Part shown: in pieces, positions 26,421-38,879 of the stretch | How positions within the stretch are numbered: position 1 is the stretch's first letter | How the letters are laid out: each line of letters starts with the position of its first letter | The notes under the pieces: model-generated | Database searches by the model: none | What the model saw: the letters and a program-made list of their open reading frames with translations, nothing else | What the model was told of the DNA's origin: nothing | DNA from: Pyrocephalus nanus | Taxonomy: Eukaryota > Chordata > Aves > Passeriformes > Tyrannidae | Length of the DNA: 64,000 nt | NCBI GenBank assembly: GCA_038380795.1 | Contig: CM076259.1 | Coordinates: forward strand, 103,651,739-103,715,738 | Direction: 5' to 3' | Position numbers and translations under genes: made by a program

Positions 26421-28828
26421 TCCTGAGGCTGTTCAGGCACTGGGAACCCATGACTGCAGAAAGGGAGGTTTGATCTGTTGCTTCTGAGACAAGCACGTTC
26501 TATGCTTAAAACCACAGTCGTGGTTTCTGTGCTCTGATCTTCTAGAAATTGGATTGATATCCTGCTGGATGTCTCATACGCCACCAAACAGCTGCAGGGA
26601 CCTATGTGTATGCAGCAATCCTCAGGTCTTCAAAGTTTAGCCAAGCCTACAAAGTTATTTAAAAGCAAAGGGACTCGTACGAAGCTTCACAACCTCTGAG
26701 CAGAATTTAGTCTGTCATTAAATCCCTGTCCTTTTCCAACTGTAAACTTCCAGACTTGAAAAAAAACCCCAGACCTTTTTCCTTATACCAGCACAAAAAT
26801 GCTATTGCTAAGCTTAGTTCCTGTGCCATCATATACAAAGAAAAATGAGCTCACGTTAGTAGAACTTTATAGTGCCTAAATTGCATATTTTGCTTCTTAT
26901 CTTACAAATAATGTGACATATTGGTGGATGATGGCCATTTGCAATTCTAAGTTTGGATGCTCCATGCAAGGTCTATTTGTTCTGCGTTTCCTCCTCAAAG
27001 TTTCTGTTCATCAAGAAAAGTATCGTTTTACTAAAAAAAATTTGATAGAGTATTAGAAATATACTTCTAGAAATTTTGGCTGATTCCAACTTTTAGGTTT
27101 AACCATCTCTTAGCTTTCACATTTGGACCCAGCTAACAGATATTTTTCAGCCTGGATCTGTCTCTACTGTTTGCTCTTCAATAATCCAAACAATCCACTT
27201 TACTAAGCTAAGCAGAGAAATCCAGGGAATTCAGATGAGTTTAGGCTCATAAAATACCACAGCACTCAAATGAAAAAGTTGTAGTAATGATTTCCTTTGC
27301 ACAAAAGGGCATAAGTCTTGTCCTCTAACTTTAGCAAATGGGAAGGCCCAGGAAGTAAGGAAAAATATACTTGCATTATGCATATTCTTCATGTGTAAAA
27401 GACTCTCTGTGGGAAATACTGGGGTAGAACTAGTCATGAATACTTTAATGCCTTTTGGGAATTTGCAGTCAAATGTCTATTCCATTTTAAGAAAAATCCT
27501 TCTTGGTTGAATGTATCTCAGTAGGTTTGCCTGATCCTGGACTGGGGCTTCCTTTTTGCCTTTAAAGTGAAATATTAAATTACAATTTGCAAGTAAATTG
27601 GCAGTCTATAGTGATATCAATACATCATCTGATACATACAAACATTTGCAGAGCTCAGGGAAACAGCTCTCTGCATTCTCAAATGGCTGAGTATTTCAAA
27701 TACCAACAAGAGTGTCAGCAACAGCATTTTAACCCTAGTTCCCAATGGGCAGTGGCAGGAGGAAGTGAAAGGATATTTTACATCCCATATTTCACATCAC
27801 AGCAAAATCCAATACAAGCAATGGAGTATTCATGCATATTTTAAGACTTGCCATTACTCTGTAGAGGATTTAGTTTATTAAGTAATGGTTCATTGCAAGA
27901 AAACTTACAGTATTTCATATCAGATACTGTTTTTCTCCAGAATTTTTCCATATTTTGTTGTTGTTATTGTTGTTGTGCATTTTCGTTCAGGTTTTTTTTG
28001 GGTGGTGACACACACACAAAGAAACCCATGCTCAAAATGGGCCCGGACATTTTCAAAGAAAAAAAAATTAGGATAAATATAATCTTAAACTCTAGGCAAA
28101 ATTTAATCTGATAGCATATTTCAAAATAGCACTGCATATATGTATGTACAAAAGCAAATGATGTATGTTATACTTTGATGATGAAAATTAATAGGTTAAT
28201 AGCATGTTCATCAATCAGAGAAACAACATAGTAAGCAATATAAGGGGGATAAGGAGAGCTTTATAGGTCATTTCATTATACAGTGTCATAACTTTGACAG
28301 GCATAATGAATGTTGGTTAATTTTATTATCCAAACCCATGGATGAATATTCAAAAAAGAAAAAACGCAAAGAATTGAAAATTTGAGATGAATTTTTATTA
28401 CCCTCATGGTAGTTTATAAATATATAAGATTTACTATCTTATGACACACTTCTTACATTTCTCTTACTGTTACACACCTGAGCTCTCACTCTCCCTCTTT
28501 AGTTTTATAAGGATTAGTAGTATCCCCATTACCTGATGTTGGTAGCTTTACTGTGGCGTTACAATATTTGCAGAATTTGATGTCTGTAATTTAATGCTGT
28601 GCAGAGGGCAATAATTCTCTGTTCTGCTGAGCTTGTTTGGCAAAACATGATGCTTTAACCCAATTTTGATGCAGTTGATGGAGAGGAAGAAAACATAGAT
28701 GCAGCAATGCCTGTCTAAGGAGCTGAACAGACCTGCATGGCAATGACACTGAAGCACTTCCTTGCTATAATGTGCTATAATTGTGTTTTCATCTGGGAGT
28801 GACTTCATTCCATACAGACATTTTCTAT
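26421..28828. other. Spacer between inverted-repeat arms
   Basis: About 2.4 kb with no recognisable transposase, gene or dispersed repeat. It has a short TTG run near 27955-27977. Nothing indicates that the arms are the ends of an autonomous element. Confidence 0.55.
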
Positions 28829-28899
28829 GCGTTTGCTTACTAGGATGATTGGCTTAAGCTTGCTTCCAGGATGTGATTGTAACAACACTCCATAAACAC
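28829..28899 (-). repeat. Right arm of the 71-bp inverted duplication
   Basis: Inverted partner of 26331-26401. Its flanks (CTAT on the left, AAAAATCC on the right) do not resemble the flanks of the left copy, so only the 71-bp unit was copied. It is not bracketed by an inverted repeat here, suggesting this may be the source copy. Confidence 0.95.
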
Positions 28900-29351
28900 A
28901 AAAATCCCTCAATCTAGATCTTAAATGACTGTGGAACATTTTAAAATGGCTTAGACACTTTGAGGTAAATTTGTAATGGCATTTATGGAGCTCTGTGATG
29001 GCTCTTAGTCAAACTATTTGACGGTGATCTGCTCGGGCTCACATTTCAGCTCCTATTGCTTCTGCATCCAACACATACCTTTGCTTTCCCTAAGCAGCAC
29101 CTGACAGGCATGGGTTTCCCAGCCCTCATTCCCCAGTAAAATTTAACATAGCTGACAGTGAGCAGTAAACATTTACGTAACATCAGATTTCAAATCCATT
29201 ATGAGCACAAGTTTTCTAGCTGAGCCTAACAGCTTTTCAGGGACATTGCATGTGCATCTCTTGGAGATTTCCCATTCTGTCCCCTTGGGCAGAAGCAGAG
29301 TCATTTGTGCCACAGTGAAACAAACTACACTCATGTACACTCATTTTCAGA

Positions 29352-29455
29352 GGGTTTGGGTTTGTTTGGTTGGTTTGAGTTTTTTGTTGTTTTGTTTGTT
29401 TCATTTGGTTTTTGTTTGGTTTTGCTTGGTTATTTTTTTTGTGTTTTTTTTTTTT
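29352..29455 (+). repeat. G/T-rich tract
   Basis: About 100 bases of T and G runs with only a handful of A or C interruptions, ending in a run of T before CCCCC. The long K/N/Q-rich frame on the minus strand is a by-product. Confidence 0.9.
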
Positions 29456-32400
29456 CCCCCATTTGACACCCATAAGGAAAATATTCCCTTTATCCCCTTC
29501 CTTTTGGGACCTGGAGGAAGTCAAGTGTTCTTTTTTGTACAACACCTATCAGCAGTAGCAAGCCATGTGTCACAAGGAACCATTTTGTAATAGGGTGGTA
29601 GTTTTTAAGTGTGGATAGTATTAGAGGTACAACGTTGCCTCAATTTTTTTTTAACAGTGTGAGGTTTCAAAGCAAACTGATTAATTCTATGTGGCTTTCT
29701 ATAAATCCATGCCTCATCCTCCTTGGAGTATTATCTATTTACTTTCCTCTGTGCTGCCTAACATAAAAGCATCTTTGGTGTTGAACAAATGTAAGCAAAT
29801 TTTACTCTTACTTGTTTTGCAAAGAATGGGGTAGAGACACATAAAATATTAGCAGCCCAGACCATGTTATGAATGATACATTTCAAATATCTTACCAAAT
29901 CAATCATCTCTCTTGTATACTTTGGACACACAAGACAACACAAAGAGATAATCTAAGTCTCTCAACTTAACTTCTTGGCGTATTTCCACTTGTTTTCTTA
30001 AAATCTGTACCTGAAACTCATTAAAATTCAATAAGGGCCACTTCTTTCTGCTTGATAATCTTATTCCTCTTCTTTCTGACACTAGTAGTCTGTGAAGAAA
30101 GCTTTAAATGCAAGATTCATCTAAACCCAAAGATTAATGAAATCTTTCAGCATTAGCACCTTTATTTTGCTTCTGTTAAAGGGTAACAGGTAACTTTTGT
30201 TCTTTCTTCTTGAATCTTCATTATAACATTCATTAGTACTTCCTTATGATTCATATAATTCGGAAATTGGTTATGATATGTTGTACCGTGTCAGTTAAAA
30301 TAACTTCTCCCTACTGAAGAAGCAGCAGTCCAGGTAAGGAAAGAAATCTGCAGTTTTGCAAGCAAGCCCTTCTATGAGATAATATTTTAATTTATAGAGT
30401 TTACATTTTCATCACAGTTGTTGGTTAATGAATCGTTTGGAAACCAGACATACTTTTGTTTGAATCAATACCTTTGTTGCAAATATCCACCTACTAATTC
30501 AGCCTATAATTTTTAGTGGATACAATATTCATGACTTATTGCTTTGCATGTCAAGGCCAGTTATCTGTGTTAAATGCAGTGGTTTCCTTCTTATGAGTAA
30601 AAGATCGAAATAGTTTAAACAGAGCACTAAAGAATAATTAACTTCAGGCATCAGATTTAAATCAATACCTGCAGTTTGGTAAAGCAGACAACTGAGACAT
30701 ACTAGCTCCTGACAGCATTACAAATGCTTATGATTAATCAATATTTTAAACTTCATTAGGCAGAGAGAGCTGAGGTCCTTTTCATAACCATATGCACACA
30801 ATAATTCTTTCAGAATTTACCATATATGACAGGTTTAAACCATAAAGTCATGGTTAAGGAAGAAATTAGTTTTTCACAGTATGTCTGTCCTGTTCAATAG
30901 ATTAAAATAGAGTGTGTTCACTTATTGACAGTTATACAGTATTTTGTTTTCCCTTTATAGCTCAGTGTATATTCCAAACCATATTTATTGCACACAATAC
31001 AGTCTCACTTCCAAGACAGACTTATTCAAGTCCTCACAGCACTTCTATGATTTTGACACCTAATTTTGAAGCCTCAGAGATGTGTCCATAGGCCCTCAAC
31101 TCTTTACGGAAGATTTCCATCTACGTGGACCCAAAATGAAAAGACATTCAAATCATCCTGTAGAATTGACTTCTCCTTGTAATTATTTCCCAATCTGTTA
31201 ATGTTTGTGGCATCTGAAAACAGTACCAGCATGATTCATATTTTCTTCCATATCATAGAGGAGAATATTAAATTGCAGCAAGCTAAAAGCAGATCTTTGG
31301 GTGATTTGACTGTTGACAATCCTTTTGGGTGGTGACTTTTTTTCAGTTAGTCTTGTAATTTGAGATGTATCTATCCATTTATAGAACATTACATTGTATT
31401 TCATATAATGCTATTATTTTAAGCAAACAGTATTAGATCAAATGCTTTTAGAAATCTGCTGATATCTATCCTTTCTACCACTTAACAGCCCCACTTCACA
31501 GAGAATTTTTTGAAAAGTATTTCCTTTGAAAACCAAGTTATAAGCTACAGTTTTAATTGTGATGACATAAGCAGGACTGAAAAAAACTCAAAAGAAAATT
31601 TAAAGTGTAAAAAGTATGAAAATCAAGTTCCAAAGCTATTAAGAACCCTTTTTTCCTCCATCCCCGCACAAAAGTTATTTTCTAGGGCCATTTTTCCAGA
31701 AAACTGAACATTTTTTGTTCTTTCTGCAACCAGCTAAAATCAAGGATTTATGATCAATTTTTGAGAAATTTTATGAAAAAAACCCCAGAATATCCATGAA
31801 AAAATTAGCAATTTTGCCACAAAAGGTCAAACAATAAAAGGTAATTGGTCTACTCAATTATGCATTAACAGACCTGTTCAATAGAGTAATTTGCAAGTGT
31901 CCTCTGAGTATTATTGGTTTCTAGGACTCATCTACTTTATCAAGAACTGGCTCAGATAAAGGAAAAAAGATTTTCAGTCTCCTAAGCTATTCTGAGATGC
32001 CACTTGCTTAGTTTTTTCTGACATGAGTTTACACAGTAAGCCTTGAGCGATATCTGTCTGGAACCTTAAGATTCAAGGTCAACATTGATGGGATCTCAAC
32101 TCTGGGTTGTTTAAGATCCCCAAGAGTGTGGTGCCTGACCTCAGCCCTGGGAAGGACTGTAAAGTCTTCACTGTTTTACAGAAATGGTGTCTGTTTGCCT
32201 GCTCCTGTGACTTCAACCCTTATCCATACCTCCCTCTTTCCCAAAGTTTATGTGCCTGCTACATCCTACTGGCACTTTTACTGCTTCAGTGGCATCACCA
32301 ACTGTAACGGGAACACAGCAACAACAATTATATCCTTTTCAATCTGAATTGTAGTGGCTAAAACCAATTCTATTTAATGTGAAGATTTTATCTGAGCTTC

Positions 32401-32649
32401 TACTTGCTATCCAGAGACTCAAGGAGCTGAAAATGGCTTACCATTAATTATGAATATTCGTGAGAAGCAGAAATCCAATGACAAATTATGCTGCCAAACC
32501 CCCATGATGCCTAGTACACATTGGTCATGCTTATTTTGTTCCCACAGAGCGGTTTGTCTGTCATACTGCTATCAGCTTCTTTTATGATCACTTTTGAGCT
32601 TATATTATTTTTGATTAGCTCATGTTTTAGATCATTAGTTCAACAAATA

Positions 32650-33060
32650 ACCTGTAGCCCAGTGACAGATAATCTGTGTTGAGTGAGCATCATTCAGCCA
32701 AATCCTGACAATTCCCCTTGATTTAGTTTTTAATAGTAATTTTAAACACTTTAAAGAATAAGTTAAATGAACATGAAAATTGTTCTCAGTTTTGTATTTT
32801 GTATATCCATCATCTATTAGACACCCACTCTGAGCTCCATCACGCTAATCAATCATTTTGTGCAAGTTATTATATTTGCATTACATAAAGAGAGAAACAC
32901 ACTTTCATTTTTCAAGTGCTATTGTACCTGTTATTCTTTCTTGTATGCACAGCTGACGACCACAGCAATAAGTTAATACCAATTTCTGTTTAAAAAGTGA
33001 CCTTTGAATGCCATTAATGTATTGATTTTTAAGTTTCCATACAGTTCAATGTTGCACGAA
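32650..33060. promoter_or_regulatory. Candidate conserved non-coding block with octamer motif
   Basis: AT-rich, unique-looking sequence holding a perfect POU-factor octamer (ATTTGCAT, 32874-32881) and several TAAT cores such as CGCTAATCAATC near 32843. An enhancer reading is a guess from texture; conservation could not be tested. Confidence 0.15.
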
Positions 33061-33427
33061 CGGATTTTAAATCACCTACTGACCTATGCTTCTCCTCTCA
33101 AATCCTCCAATTTTCTTGGAAAAAGTTGGCTTTGGGGCACGTAAGTCTTAATCGAAAGACATTGTTTGGGTATTGCTCAAAAATACTAATGCAAAGAACA
33201 ATGTCCTCCATCAGCACAGATGGAGGAAAATCAGCTAATTATAACCCTGGAGAAATGGTTATCTTATTACAGAAGTTAAAAAAAAATCCTAGCAGGTATG
33301 TACAGACTTTTAATTTTATGTTCTAGAGTTTCTTATCAAAACTGAGAGGAAAGAGCAGGAGGAACATTGAGGTAGGGGGAAATATTCAAGGGTTACCTTC
33401 CACTAAGATCCATGCCCTGATTATAAA

Positions 33428-33770
33428 ATCATAGAACAATTTAGGATTTGAGGTGTGGTCTGACCAGTGCCAAGTACAGGGGAACAATCAGTGCCCTGGT
33501 CCTGCTGGCCACACTATTTCTGATATGGGCCAGGATGCCATTGGCCTTCTTGGCCACCTGGGCACAGGCTGGCATGTGTTCATCCAGGTATTGATCAGCA
33601 TTTCCAGGTCCTTTCCTTTGGGCACCTTTCCATCCACTCTTCCCCAAGCCTGGAGCATTGCCTGGGGTTGTTATGACCCAAGTGCAGGACCTTACATTTG
33701 ACCTGGTTGAATCTTATACAACTGGTCTTGGCCATCGATCCAGCCAGTTCAGATCCTTGTCTAGTCTGTA
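33428..33770 (-). mobile_element. CR1 LINE fragment, antisense, internally deleted
   Basis: From about 33448 to 33765 the minus strand carries the CR1 ORF2 region just after the reverse-transcriptase core. Recognisable pieces are a KFNQ(V/A)[12 protein letters not shown] stretch, RLGEEW, then [20 protein letters not shown] and [12 protein letters not shown]. To the left, at 33428-33447, sits only a stub resembling the terminal tail (ATCATAGAACAATTTAGG). The roughly 0.4 kb normally between these parts (last ORF2 codons and 3' UTR) is absent. This implies a deletion after insertion, or a chimaeric copy. Confidence 0.88.
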
Positions 33771-34565
33771 CATATAGGTACTGTTTCCCTTGAATAGCAT
33801 TGTTTTTCCCATTTGAATGGCTCTGTGGAGATGCACAGAGGGGCTGGGGTTCAAGAGAGAGCACCATCTTCAAGTTACACAGAGAGCATCAGTGTCTACA
33901 CAGAATATATATATATACATATATATACACCCAAATAAAACATACAGAATAGATATAATAGATGCATGCTGATGTGTGTTCCCTCTCCCTGTGCTAGATG
34001 CTAGCTAGGACTGTCACCACTTTGAAAGGGGAACCAAAAATCAAAGCTAGAGATGGGCTAATAACTTCAGGTTACTAGGGATGCTCATGTAGCAAGCTAC
34101 AGCAGAAAGGAGGCATGAGAATTACTAGTTCTCATCACTTACTGTCTTTTGTTAATTCTCAATTACTTACTTTCTCCCTTTTTACTGTCTTTCATCTGAG
34201 ACATGGTTATCTATTTTGACCATGTGGACAGGTTTAGGGTGTGCTTGCACATCAGCTAAGGGCTCACTTAGCATGTGTTAGTAGGACTCCATGAAAAAAT
34301 CTAGTACTGAAAGGTCATTCACTCAACTGTTAAAGGAGCCCTTAGTTCCTGCCAAGATACTGGTGGTAAAGATGCAACTGACAGGAAGAGATCACTACTT
34401 TTCCATGCTTGCAATCATGTTATGCCATTTCCAGAGCTGTGCCATAATCCAGAGGATAAAATAGTGGTTTGCAGGTCTAAGGCTGAGGTAGTGTAGCGTA
34501 TAAATGCCCTGCAGATCTCAGACACCACTTTGAGACCACCACGCCCAATAGACAAGCACTGGAGC

Positions 34566-34611
34566 ATGATGATCTCAGAGGTCTTTTCCAACCTAAACTA
34601 TTCCATCATCA
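34566..34611 (+). mobile_element. Possible CR1 3' tail remnant
   Basis: GATGATCTCAGAGG then TCTTTTCCAACCTAAACT and a decayed TATTCCAT end match the CR1 terminus. Upstream sequence is not recognisably CR1, so the copy would be very short. Confidence 0.5.
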
Positions 34612-36799
34612 CAGCTGCATAGTTGCCACACTGTGATGAATAGTTTGGTGAGAGAGTCTTGTTTAAACGCTAAAAAGAAGTTTCTGAATACTAAACAGTA
34701 GGTTCCCTTCCACCGACCATAAACAATCCAAATGGATGGGTGGATGGCTGGATAGAGAGCAAGTGATTCAATTTAAAGTGTTGCATGACACTTACACATA
34801 TTAAAACAGGATGAATCAGGACAAGAAATACTCTGATGCTATTACTAGTCAGCTCATACCTTTCTGAAAAGAAGAGAAATTCTCAGAAGCAAAACAAAAC
34901 CTCACAAAATTGAAAAATGATATTTTGAGTTCATGGCAGTCATTGTCTCCAGGAAATTTTATTTCATTTTCTTTCACATCTTCCTAATGCCACTTGCTCA
35001 TGCAAGTTAACACTGTAATTTCAAGAAAGTGGCATAATATGGAATTGAAGATTTTTAAAGTTTCATCTTAAGAACAGTATACTCACTGAACTTTGCCTAA
35101 TTTGAAATCTTGGCTTCTTAATAGCAGTTATTTCTCAGTCTTTCCTGAAAACGTATGAGTTGTGCACAATTAGTGGATTCGTTTACATTTTGCTTGAATA
35201 ATCTTTTTTCGTAAACCTGTACAGTGAATTTACTGGCTTTTCAGTGCTAAAAGACCAAATATCTGTCTTTCTTCCCAATTTCTTTTTATTGTTTTTAACT
35301 ATCATTGACAGTGGAAGACAAACCATTAGAGAGGGCAAATCTCCCTGTGAGGCATGTTTAGTTTAAGATGTATTTCTCTTGCAAGAAGGAGGACACAGAG
35401 AAAAATATCTTTTGAGAGACCTCTGACAAAGGAAACAAACAATTCTGTTGTAATTCACCAAAGGCAAGTACATTTTTTTGAAAATGCCATGGGAGAAGTA
35501 ATATGTACATGCAAAAATTTCTTGTTGAACCCCAAGCTCAACAGCATTCTCTGCTTGTGCTCAAAAAGATGACAAGGGCATGCCACAGATTCACACGTAG
35601 TTACAAAGTGAATGTGCTCAGGCAAAACACTTTTCTTTTTCAGAGTGGAGGAAATTTGTTGTGTGTGTCAGATATTGAATGCTCAAGGGATACCAGTCAT
35701 GATATCCATTATTATCAGCCAATAAATCCTCTTGCTACTCCTCAGGGAATTTCAGCAAAAGGATGGATGGAAAACTATTTCTGACAGAGGGAATGCCTCA
35801 ATGAAATGAATAATGCTTGAATTACCAACCTCCTGGTCATTGCACCATATGGGAGAAAATAGTTTTCTAATTTAGCCTTATGTTACATAAATTAAGTCAA
35901 TGATCACAGGTTAAATATCAAATTATATATATATAAAATATATATATAATGTATGAAATATTTAGCAACATCCAGACTGAGACAAGCTGGTTAAAAAGTA
36001 AATAGTCATAATGTCCAAGTATATGAAACAAAATGACAACGTTTACTTTTAGGAATCTAATGATGAAAGTTTTGCAGAAATGGCATAATGTGTTCTGCTC
36101 TCACTGCCAGAATCTGGCTGGAGAGCAGAGTGCAGAGCAAATTCAACATATTATATCACCTAAAAATGTATTAGGTAATCTCTCAAACTGTTTTCTGCTT
36201 TATGCCTTAATTCAATACCTAAACATTATTGTCCATGTTGAATACTTTCAAAGTTTCTATTGCACGTCAAGAAATTCAGCTTTTCCTTGGGAAATCAAGT
36301 GCAGTGATAGTTTCCGCTTTAAAAAAAAAAAAGAGACAAGTGATGCTTGGCGAATGCTAGGAATAAGACCTATTCCAAAGGAAAACAAACTGATAACCTA
36401 GCAAGTATGATTCTTTGTTGTACAGAAAGCACTAAAGCAACTTTTCTGTTTTATCAGGTCCTGATACAAGAGCTGCAAAATGCTGCACATCTGATCTTGC
36501 TTTAAGTCACATATAGATTTAAAAATTACTTGATAATATTTTATATGTTACCAAGTAGCATGCAGCAAGGTAAGTCAAATCTGTATCTTCAAACTGATTC
36601 TGATCTCACACTGACTTTGTATCAGTAGAGCATGTTTGGTATCAGTTATATTACTTTGCTGATTTATACTGATACCAATTCAATCAGGAAGACTCATGAT
36701 AAGTAGATTGTGAATGACTGGATATCATGCGCTCTCCCTCTTGCTTTTGGCTAGAGGTACTAAATCAATTTTCTAAAGTGCCATATATCTTTATAACTG

Positions 36800-36960
36800 T
36801 GGACTTTTGTCTCCATTAGCTCCAATTATTCTTGTTTCCCGGCCTGTCATTTTTCATGAATGCTTCACAAACATTATTGCAGTGGCAAATTACCATTGCC
36901 CTTTCTTGACTTCAAAATTAGCCTAAATGTTTGTGGCACTGTTATATGGTAATACTGGGA
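36800..36960. promoter_or_regulatory. Candidate conserved non-coding block
   Basis: Unique-looking AT-rich segment with ATTA and AATTA cores (for example CCAATTATTC at 36822 and CAAATTACCATT at 36886). Listed only as a place to check conservation. Confidence 0.12.
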
Positions 36961-38683
36961 TAAAATCTGAATGTTAACATAGGCAGAGAGATATTGCACC
37001 AGGCAGGTAATCGCAGACTGAAGCTATAGTTCAGAACATGTCTGAACAAAGCATGTTCAGAACACCTAGGGAAGTGTTTTCTCATCCCTTTGCCCATCAA
37101 AACTGAAAGCTGTTGGGAGGTTGACTGGATTCATGGACAAGAAAAAATAAAAATACCAAGAGTTACTTGTTGTCTTCTTCATATTTGACTGGAAAAAAAA
37201 AAAAAAAAGGACAGAAAGTAGGCTGAGAGTGGAGAATAATAGTCTTTGGATAAAATTATTGAAGAGACATACTCATTGGCCGTCACTCTCTCAGTGCAGT
37301 CTTTACTGGTATCAGTTGATTGACTCATTGCTGCCTACTGATTTTGACTTTTCAGAAATTTTTTTCTCAGTCATTATTCTATCTGACTGTTGTTCCTCAT
37401 TTGGTCTATCTAATGCATCTTCTCTTGTGAAATAACTTTGTTTCACTTGTTTCCACACCTTCCTATGTCTGTTGAATTTGTGAGAGAACTTGGTCACAAT
37501 GGAGGCCCACGACAAGAGGTGGATCTCTTTTGCCATGCAATTCATGTAATATCCTTTCTGATTTTGACACTTCGATAACAACCTCGGAGTGGTGATGCTG
37601 GTTTTGTAGCTACTGAAGTCAGCACGAGAAGAAATACCAGTGTGGTGAGCAGGGACTGGAGCTGACCATATCACTGACTAGCTGCAGCTCTAGACCAGAC
37701 TTGGAGAGCCAGAAAAGCAGTCCTGACCAGCCTGACAAGTTTCTGCTAGAGACCTGCGAAAGTCCAGATTTTTTTCTAGATACTTATCTGTTAGACTAGA
37801 GATTAAATCTCCACAGTTTCCAGCTCTACTTGTAAAAAGTCTGAGGCACCAGGAGACCAGTCGTTTTACCAAGGAAGGATTCTCACTACACTTATTGCTC
37901 CAGAAGATGGCTTGGAAAGCACAAAACAAAATCTGCAGACAATGACCCTTTTCCAGCTTGATCCTCAAACACAGATAGCTGTAGACAAACCAAAAGAGAG
38001 GGCTGCGCTGAAGCCCATGCGGGCCTATCCTCAGTCTCAATCAGAAGTTGTCTAGCCAGGCACATGGCACAGATACTGAGACCACAGCTCTGTGCTGAGC
38101 AGCAGAGTCAGGGGGCACTTGTCTGGCCCAAGGGCAGCTGTTCAGTGGCATTTAGCTGGTCTGGTTAGTCCTGAAAGCTGCAGTGAGTGGTAACTCTCAT
38201 GTGGGCCAAGAGCTGCTGCTAGACAGACACCCACACTCCCGGGTGTAAGACAGACATTCTGGTTTGTATGGAGAAAGCAGAATGGCAAAACTAAACTGGC
38301 AGAAGAGCAAACTTTCTGCTGTTTGAAGACTCCAAAATTCATAAACTATCTGACAGAAATAAAAACAAATACTACATAGATGTGCTTAAAAACTAGGGAG
38401 GAAAAAACACTTTACACTTATGACATTGAAGCAGACAGGGATCCCATTCTCTAATAAGGTGTTCACATTTATGAGCTGACCTTGAACTCAGTGCACCCCC
38501 TCACAAAAACACCCACTGACTTCAGTTCCCCATCTGGACTGCGAGAATGAATAATCCCCCCTCTTTTCCTTGGTGCCATGTGCCAGCCAAAGGAGCATAA
38601 AGAGAATAAATACATGAACATTCATGTGTACAAAAAAGAATAGAAATTTTATTATCACTGAGGCAGCCACAGCTTCACATGGC

Positions 38684-38879
38684 TCAAGCAGCAAAAGTCT
38701 TCTGATGAATCCCTGAAAGTCTGCTGCCAAATTCTTCTGTATGTTCAATAGTTGCAGCAGGATTTCCAGGCTCATACTGAGTGAGATCACCTGGCACAGG
38801 TACCATTTCTTCCCATGCCTGTTTAATGATAATACCCAGGCCCTTCAGCCTGTTAGGCTTAAATATTTGTGTCTCATCA
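38684..38879 (-). CDS. Candidate terminal coding exon of an unidentified gene
   Basis: On the minus strand a pyrimidine-rich run ending CCTCTTTGTAG meets the exon at 38879, a strong acceptor. The first base completes a split codon and an open frame of 64 codons follows (Asp-Glu-Thr-Gln-Ile-Phe...) to TGA at 38686-38684. AATAAA lies 31 bases past the stop (38653-38648), so a 3' UTR of about 55 bp is plausible. The peptide is mixed polar with a charged, Pro/Gly-containing middle and ends Gln-Lys-Thr-Phe-Ala-Ala. It has no membrane segment and no domain I can name. The other frames are stopped early. A candidate upstream exon at 54799-54869 would join it in frame. An alternative is a chance 64-codon frame; the combination of acceptor, stop and poly(A) signal argues against that, moderately. 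Confidence 0.4.

Larger units (their letters stand above)
28900..33427. other. Non-coding stretch
   Basis: No gene recognised. It contains the G/T-rich tract at 29352-29455 and, at 32650-33060, an AT-rich segment with an octamer motif ATTTGCAT (32874-32881) listed separately. Confidence 0.5.
33771..38624. other. Non-coding stretch with AT repeats
   Basis: No complete gene. It contains TA-rich microsatellites at 33908-33930 and 35921-35950, GGAT-type repeats near 34735-34760, a possible CR1 tail at 34566-34611, and a 16-base A run near 37193. A 9-bp stem GGTATCAGT/ACTGATACC lies at about 36640-36678. Confidence 0.5.

Noticed and set aside
26331..28899. Reading the inverted-repeat arms as terminal repeats of a DNA transposon
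   Set aside because: No target duplication at the outer ends, no transposase remnant between them, and the left arm carries its own extra bracket.
36458..36569. Acceptor (TTTTATCAG) and donor (AAG|GTAAGT) pair
   Set aside because: All frames are stopped and no partner exon is apparent; could be a non-coding exon but support is too thin.
37030..37063. Short overlapping inverted repeats around GTTCAGA/TCTGAAC
   Set aside because: Stems of about seven bases are expected by chance.
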